Shown here in pieces: positions 58,223 through 64,000 of a DNA stretch of 64,000 nt. Position 1 is the first letter of the stretch; each line of letters opens with the position of its first letter. Position numbers and translations under genes: made by a program. Origin of the DNA: Gigaspora rosea (lineage: Eukaryota > Glomeromycota > Glomeromycetes > Diversisporales > Gigasporaceae); contig QKWP01000062.1 in assembly GCA_003550325.1 (NCBI GenBank), forward strand, positions 63,595 to 127,594, given 5' to 3'. Under the pieces are notes generated by a model. It was given only the letters and a program-made list of their open reading frames with translations. It did no database searches and had not been told where the DNA came from.

Positions 58223-61200
58223 TTAGAAACACATGAACTTGCTTTTCTTTGCCATAAGTTCTTCCATACGATTTTCTAATTGTCTTCTTGCTTTTTCCGC
58301 GCTCTCTTTAGCCCTTCTTTCTTCTTCCAAAACAGTTTCTATAACTTTCTTTTCTTCTTGTACAGATGATTTCGCATTTTCATATTGTGCTGTAGTCTCA
58401 TCTAATTGTGATTTCAATTTTTTAATTTGATCAACTAAATCCATTTTTTCACGTTGTAATATTTGTAATTGTTGTTTTGCAACACGAAGATTTGTCTCAC
58501 TTTCCGATAATGAATTTTCTAATGTTTCAACATGTTGTCGATTTTCAAGACTTTCTCCTTCCATTTTTGCAACTTTCCTATGTAATCTATGTATCTCAAC
58601 TGTAAGTTCAACTGCCGGTGTATTAGAAAGATCTATATTTAAACCATTTCTTGAATTTGGTCGCGACGATGAAATAGGAATTCTTGGAGTTGGTGATGCA
58701 CATCCAGGTGTTGATGATCTTGAACCTGAAGTTGGAGGTGCTGATGGTATAGGATGACTTGGTGGTGGTGTAGGTGGTGGTGTCATTGGTTGATTTGCTA
58801 TGGCCGCAACTCCAGGTCGTTTTTTCTTTGCTGCATCTGAAGCATTTGACATTACTGACATAGTTGAAACTCGGAATCCACCAACTGCATCAAGATCTGT
58901 GGCAAACATTCCACTATTAAGTGATATTTCATGCAATGATTCTTCATCATTACGTGATTCTAATTCAACAATTTTATCTTGTAATGCTTTTATTAAATTA
59001 CTTTGTTGCATAATAGTACTTTCTTGTCGTAATAATTTAGAATGTATAGAATTATCCAAACTTTGAGTACGTGCACCGGCATGTGGTGAAACATTTCCTA
59101 AAGGTCCTTTAAGTGATTTAAGTCCAACTTGACTCATTTCTTTTTCAAGCCTTTGATTAACTTCAGTTAATCTTGTGATTTCCTTTTCCATCTCTTTATG
59201 TTCATCTATAGATTTTTGTTTTTCACAAGAAACTTCATTTTCTAATTCTGAAATTCTTACATTTAATTCTGAAAGTTGTGTAGCTGCTTCATTTCCACCT
59301 TGACCTACTGATTGTAATTGTTGTAGTAAAGAATCAATTTTTTGATCAAGTTTTTTACGTTCTTCACAGAATGCTAAATTAGCTTGTTCTAATCCTTCTT
59401 TTTCAGCTTCAAGTTCTTGTATTTTTTCTTTAAATCTTAAAATTGAATTTCCGGAAACATCATCTTTACTAACATATTGAAGTGTTTTAAGTTCACTTTC
59501 TAATGATTTGATTTTTTGTGTTAAAATTGACATACGAGATTGAGCTTGAAGAATTTTAACATTTAAATTTTCATTTGTTTGTCGTAAAATTTCATTTGTA
59601 GAAGATAATTTTGCGAGTGCAGGACTTGTGTTCAGTGAGGTCTCAGAATAAACTTCTTTCATATTTTTTATTTCTAATAGAGAATTATCCAATCCATCAA
59701 TTTGTTTCTTTTGCTTTTCTAAATATTCACCGGTATCTTCGTATTTAGCTGCAGAATCAGCAAAATCTACAGTTAAAGACTCCAATTCTTTTTGAAGTTT
59801 TTCAACTTGTTTTTGAAGTTCTTCATTGGCTTTTTCTTTTTCTTTCTTTTCAGATTCAAGTTTTTGAGTCATTTCTTCTAATTTATCAACGCGTTCTTGA
59901 TATGTTTTAGATTCGTTACGTGCCTTTTTCAATTGTTTATTAAGTTTTTCAACTACAGATACATCAACTTTTTGAAAATCATGGATTAAAGCATCTTTAT
60001 ATGCATCATCAAGTTCAGCTTTTAAATTTATACATTGTTCTTTGAGCCTATTAATTTCTTCTGCAGCATCTTTAACTTTAGAACTTGCTTCATCACGACG
60101 TTTTTCAGCTTCTCGAATTTGAAGTTCCAAAGTTTGAATTAGATTAGTTTGTTCTGCTGCTGCTGCTCTAGCTTCTTCAAGTTCAGCCTTAACTTTAATT
60201 AAGGAAGTTTTCAATTCAACATATTCTGGGTTATTCGATAAGTTATCATCAGGATTTAATACTTTAACTTCTAAAACAAGTTCAGATGATACACATTCAC
60301 GAAGTCTTGTTTGAATACTACAAAGTTTAACTTCAAGTTCATTAACACGTTCACATTCGATAGCTTCTGAAATTCTTGCATTATCAAGTTGAATTTTTGC
60401 TTTTTCTGTTGAAGCTTCTAATTCTTTAAGAAGAGCATCTTTGGTAGAAATCAATTGTTCTTTTTCCAATATAGCAGCATTGGTTTCTTTCAATTTGACT
60501 TCAAGTCCAATTACAAACTTTGAACGATTTTCTTCTTGTTTTTTTGCATCGTCTAAATGTAATTCTACAGTAGCAAGGCTTTCTCTGAGTTTAGCAATCG
60601 TGTTCAAATCAAGTTGTGATGAATGTTTTGCTTCTGCAAGTTCTTCTTGTAATGAAGAGATCATTGATTCAAATTTAGCAACTGCCATTTTTTGTTCAGT
60701 TTTTTTGGCTTCAAGTTCCATTATTAATTCTTTTTCACGTTGAAGGTATTGATCACGCTCTTGTTCTGCAGCCATCATTTGAGTTCCCAATTCAGCTAAA
60801 AGTTCATTCTGTGCACCCATTTTATGCCTAGCATTAAATAATTCCTCTCGAAGAATTGAAACATCTTGTTCATTAGCTTCATTTGATGCGGTTAATTCCT
60901 GAAGTTGAATTTCCAAAACTTGTATCCTATTTTCTCCTTCATCTCGTTGTTTCAAAGTATCACTTAATAATATAGATAAATCTTCAAGTTTCTTGCTAAC
61001 TTCTTGATTATCTTGCTTAGATTTAGTTAACTCTTCTCTCATTTGATTTAATTCTCCTTCAAGTGTGACTACAAGTTCCTTTTGTGTACCAAAATCTTTT
61101 TTTAAGTTATTCAATTCTATGAGAACTTGTTCTTTTGCTTGAGTAGTTTCCTGAAGTTCAGCTTGTAATCGATTAATAGTTAGACTTTGATCGGACTTTA

Positions 61201-63913
61201 AAGCATTTAATAATTTAATTTCTTTCTTTATCGTTTCTACATTCTCGGATTCTTTTTGAGCGTTAACAAGTTTTTGTTCCAATTCTTGAATTGACTTTTC
61301 TAACTCTAATTTTTGAAGTAATAATGTAGCAATAGTTTGACTTTTATCTTCGATTTCATCTTGAAGTTTTTTAACTTGGCATTGCAAAGTCAGGAATTCG
61401 TTATCATTATTTTCTGATTGTTCTTTTTTCAAAGTTTCATCATTATTATTAATAGATACATCAATTTGTTCTTCTTGTTCTTTACTTTGAACTTCCTTTG
61501 CTTTGACAAGTTGTTGTTCCAATTCATTATTTTCAATAGATTTATTAACTGAAGTTAATTGCTCTTGAAGATTTTGAATATTAGCCTCAATTCTCAAAAC
61601 TTCTTGGTCTTTATCTTGATTCTCTTTCTCTTGCTGTAAAATAAGTTCCAAAGCTTTTCTTTGTTCTTCTTTCAAATGTTCAACCTCTTCTCTTAACCTC
61701 AAAATAATCTCATGTTCATCTAATTCACTAGTTACAGCACTATAATCAGTACATTCGCTAGCAGTAACAGAACTAGCATCTGACAATGTTAATGAATCAC
61801 GCCTCTTAATCTCATCTCTTAATTCTTCAACTATTTCCAAAGTTTCGCGGTGAGTACATTCCAACCTCGCAAATTCTTGTTTAATAGCATCTAATCCTTG
61901 TGATTTGTCCCGATGAAGCAATTCAAGTTGTTTTATTTCACATTGTAATTTTTGTACTATTTCAGCATGAGTTTTGTCACGTTTCTCTTTATCTTTAATC
62001 TCTGCAGTTAAAGATTTAGTCCTACGATGATGTGAAATGCGTTTTGGTGATGCAGTATCGTTGTTTCTGGGTTCATTTAATTTCAAAGTTGGTGGTAAAG
62101 ACATTCGATCCGTATTAGTACTACTCTTTAAATTATGAAAACGAGATTTTGGTGTCCTTGGTGTCGTAGGTGAAGACGGAGTTGAAGGCGTAGAAGATTT
62201 AGAATCAGAATCAAGAATGTCAGAATGACAAAGTTTTACTTCTGTTAACTGTTGTTGAAGTTCGTGAATTTCACATAAGCATTCTTCATATTTTGATTTA
62301 ATTTCTGCAAATTCTGTAATAGTTTTTGAATGAGTTTCTTGTAAATTCAATAATTTTGTTTCTAATGTAGCTACAATAAGTTGTTCCGGTTTTTTTACAT
62401 AATCTTCCAAAGAAGCAGGAGAAAGTGATCGACCACAATCAGGAAACTCAGTTTCATGAGATTTAAGCCTTCTTAATAATTCCAATTCATGTACTAAATC
62501 ATCAGCTTTCTTTTCAAGTTTCATAATCCTTTGATCTCTATCATCAATCTCATAGACCAACAATTTTTGATTCTCTTCTAAAGTATATTTCGTCCTTTCT
62601 TCTAATTCCAAATATGCAGCTTCACGTTCTTCCAATCTTTTTTCGAGTCTTTCAATAGTTTTACTGAATTTTTCAACTTGTTCTTCACTTCCTTTCAATC
62701 TTGATTCTAAATCACTGATATAACCTTCACTATTTTCTGAATTATTTTTCAACTGAGTAATTTTATTTTTTAATTCATTAATTAATTCTTGGTCTTTTTG
62801 TTGTTCCAATACAAAAGTTTCCAATTTATGTTCTAAATCTCTAATATATTGTTCATTAGTACTTTCATGTTCACTCAAATTACCAATTTTTAATCTCAAT
62901 TCATTAATAAGAGTAATATTTTGTTCATTAACTTGTTCAGCATGAGCAAGTTTTGATTCTTGTTCTTGCATAACCGTTTCAGTGTGAGTTAAAGCAGCTC
63001 TCGTAAGTGCTAATTGAGATTCTAAATTTGAGATTGATTTTTCATATTCTTCTATTACAGGTTCTACAGCTTTTTGAAAGTTTGCTAATCTTAACTCTTC
63101 TTCAGCTTCTTCAGTTATTGATTCTAAACTATTTTGAGAAGTAAATTTAGGATTTGTTGGAGAAACTACATCAGAAGAATCATTTATAGGAGAAGAATCC
63201 ATATTTTCTTGATGAATGGCAAGTTCAGCAGAAGTTTTTGCATATTTTTGAGATAATTCAGAATAAGATCTTTGTAATTCTATTAATTGTTCTTCAAGCA
63301 TTTCAATATCTTTATCATTTTGAGATTTTGAAAATTCATTAGCATTTGTTACTATAGAAAGACTCGTTGAGGACCTTTTCGAACCTCCACCATGACCTCC
63401 ATACATCATTGTAGGAGTATTCCTTCCAGACATCATTGTAGGAGTATTTCTTCCAGACATCATAGTAGGAGTATTTCTTCCAGAACTACAAATTTCACTT
63501 CCATCAATTAAACCATTAGGTAAACTTGTAGTTTTTAAAGATTTAATTTCTCTTCTTAATTTCAAAACCAATCCTCGTAAATGATCTAAATCATTCCAAC
63601 CAATTTCTTCAGAATTAACAGAAGCACTATTCTTGATATTTCTTGCACGATTAGCATATTTAAGAGTATTTAAAGATTCAGTAAGATTTGATTCAGTAGG
63701 TGACACGCAAGCAATCATTAAAGTTCTCGCGTTACCACCTAAAGAGTCTTGTAATAAACGAGTAAGTTTAGAATCACGATATGGAATATGAGTTATGTGT
63801 TTAGCTTTTGTAGGATCACCAAGAGCAGAGATTACATTGCCTAAAGCGAGAAGACCTGAATTTATGGAGATACCTTCCTTTGCACGTTCACCTATAGCAG
63901 ATGTTCGTTTCAG
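58223..63913 (-). CDS. Kinesin heavy chain with long coiled coil, 3' exon only
   Basis: One exon of 1896 codons ending at 58223. It starts after an acceptor (CTGCAG at 63914) with [18 protein letters not shown], i.e. switch II helix onward, so the first about 250 motor residues are outside the window. Motor signatures here are [32 protein letters not shown] and [12 protein letters not shown]. The neck wording is closest to kinesin-4 (KIF4/KIF21), a tentative class. Residues about 100-135 hold three tandem SGRNTPTMM copies. Residues about 200-1590 are mostly heptad-like coiled coil with hinge segments, including a Ser/Thr/Pro-rich one ([18 protein letters not shown]). Then a Pro-rich stretch ([12 protein letters not shown]) and a final coiled coil ending KFMCF. 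It should dimerise and move or regulate microtubules. Confidence 0.9.
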   Translation of the reverse strand: MKRTSAIGERAKEGISINSGLLALGNVISALGDPTKAKHITHIPYRDSKLTRLLQDSLGGNARTLMIACVSPTESNLTESLNTLKYANRARNIKNSASVNSEEIGWNDLDHLRGLVLKLRREIKSLKTTSLPNGLIDGSEICSSGRNTPTMMSGRNTPTMMSGRNTPTMMYGGHGGGSKRSSTSLSIVTNANEFSKSQNDKDIEMLEEQLIELQRSYSELSQKYAKTSAELAIHQENMDSSPINDSSDVVSPTNPKFTSQNSLESITEEAEEELRLANFQKAVEPVIEEYEKSISNLESQLALTRAALTHTETVMQEQESKLAHAEQVNEQNITLINELRLKIGNLSEHESTNEQYIRDLEHKLETFVLEQQKDQELINELKNKITQLKNNSENSEGYISDLESRLKGSEEQVEKFSKTIERLEKRLEEREAAYLELEERTKYTLEENQKLLVYEIDDRDQRIMKLEKKADDLVHELELLRRLKSHETEFPDCGRSLSPASLEDYVKKPEQLIVATLETKLLNLQETHSKTITEFAEIKSKYEECLCEIHELQQQLTEVKLCHSDILDSDSKSSTPSTPSSPTTPRTPKSRFHNLKSSTNTDRMSLPPTLKLNEPRNNDTASPKRISHHRRTKSLTAEIKDKEKRDKTHAEIVQKLQCEIKQLELLHRDKSQGLDAIKQEFARLECTHRETLEIVEELRDEIKRRDSLTLSDASSVTASECTDYSAVTSELDEHEIILRLREEVEHLKEEQRKALELILQQEKENQDKDQEVLRIEANIQNLQEQLTSVNKSIENNELEQQLVKAKEVQSKEQEEQIDVSINNNDETLKKEQSENNDNEFLTLQCQVKKLQDEIEDKSQTIATLLLQKLELEKSIQELEQKLVNAQKESENVETIKKEIKLLNALKSDQSLTINRLQAELQETTQAKEQVLIELNNLKKDFGTQKELVVTLEGELNQMREELTKSKQDNQEVSKKLEDLSILLSDTLKQRDEGENRIQVLEIQLQELTASNEANEQDVSILREELFNARHKMGAQNELLAELGTQMMAAEQERDQYLQREKELIMELEAKKTEQKMAVAKFESMISSLQEELAEAKHSSQLDLNTIAKLRESLATVELHLDDAKKQEENRSKFVIGLEVKLKETNAAILEKEQLISTKDALLKELEASTEKAKIQLDNARISEAIECERVNELEVKLCSIQTRLRECVSSELVLEVKVLNPDDNLSNNPEYVELKTSLIKVKAELEEARAAAAEQTNLIQTLELQIREAEKRRDEASSKVKDAAEEINRLKEQCINLKAELDDAYKDALIHDFQKVDVSVVEKLNKQLKKARNESKTYQERVDKLEEMTQKLESEKKEKEKANEELQKQVEKLQKELESLTVDFADSAAKYEDTGEYLEKQKKQIDGLDNSLLEIKNMKEVYSETSLNTSPALAKLSSTNEILRQTNENLNVKILQAQSRMSILTQKIKSLESELKTLQYVSKDDVSGNSILRFKEKIQELEAEKEGLEQANLAFCEERKKLDQKIDSLLQQLQSVGQGGNEAATQLSELNVRISELENEVSCEKQKSIDEHKEMEKEITRLTEVNQRLEKEMSQVGLKSLKGPLGNVSPHAGARTQSLDNSIHSKLLRQESTIMQQSNLIKALQDKIVELESRNDEESLHEISLNSGMFATDLDAVGGFRVSTMSVMSNASDAAKKKRPGVAAIANQPMTPPPTPPPSHPIPSAPPTSGSRSSTPGCASPTPRIPISSSRPNSRNGLNIDLSNTPAVELTVEIHRLHRKVAKMEGESLENRQHVETLENSLSESETNLRVAKQQLQILQREKMDLVDQIKKLKSQLDETTAQYENAKSSVQEEKKVIETVLEEERRAKESAEKARRQLENRMEELMAKKSKFMCF

Positions 63914-63966
63914 CTGCAGTAAACCAAAATTGGTAAAATTTTTTAGTATATTTATTATATAAAGAA

Positions 63967-63969
<3 letters not shown>

Positions 63970-64000
<31 letters not shown>
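63970..64000. repeat. Poly-A run at the window end (intron of the kinesin gene)
   Basis: 31 or more A in a row up to the last base. On the coding strand this is a poly-T inside the intron upstream of the exon that begins at 63913. Confidence 0.9.

Overview
The window is a strongly AT-rich, intron-bearing eukaryotic region. The gene content points to an arbuscular mycorrhizal fungus (Glomeromycotina, Rhizophagus-like). It carries a three-domain fungal tryptophan gene, a long Sel1-repeat protein, a TKL-type kinase with an N-terminal Cys cluster, a shortened C2H2-type protein, short introns (mostly 50-100 bp), and a high load of small inverted-repeat transposons. Species assignment is inference from these family traits, not from a marker gene.

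Layout. 1-2461: trifunctional TRP1/trpC (+), missing only its extreme 5' end. 2942-3618: decayed C2H2-like gene (+). 4968-7203: frame-broken gene of unknown function (-). 7.2-13 kb: gene-poor, with two PIF/Harbinger-type MITEs and a fold-back element. 13.0-19.1 kb: one uninterrupted 2035-codon LINE-type ORF (endonuclease, reverse transcriptase, RNase H, CCHC). 19.8-31 kb: a transposon graveyard with nested Tc1/pogo-like, hAT-like and Mutator-like elements, palindromes up to about 950 bp, and two copies of a poly-A-tailed GC-rich retroposon. 31.6-34.0 kb: a REX4-like exonuclease (3 exons) and a Sel1-repeat protein, both (-). 36.0-38.9 kb: a 14-exon mitochondrial tRNA 2-thiouridylase gene (-), reconstructed here exon by exon. 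39.1-45.1 kb: an internally deleted hAT transposon, two short relatives and other MITEs, several with clear 8-bp target duplications. 47.05-48.9 kb: a tandem triplication of a unit of about 613 bp. 50.8-52.9 kb: a kinase gene split by a frameshift and an insertion (+). 54.6-57.6 kb: a 14-exon GH27 alpha-galactosidase (+). 58.2-63.9 kb: the 3' end of a long kinesin gene (-), running off the window.

The host genes are ordinary metabolic, RNA-processing and cytoskeletal genes. I see no operon-like or pathway clustering. The unusual material is the transposon architecture: elements nested inside elements, target duplications that can be read directly, a probable hAT parent-to-MITE series, a GC-rich retroposon with a Pol III-like B box, and a triplication whose middle copy looks like a recombinant of its neighbours. 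I found no CRISPR array, no rRNA, no convincing tRNA gene and no clearly new defence or biosynthetic system.
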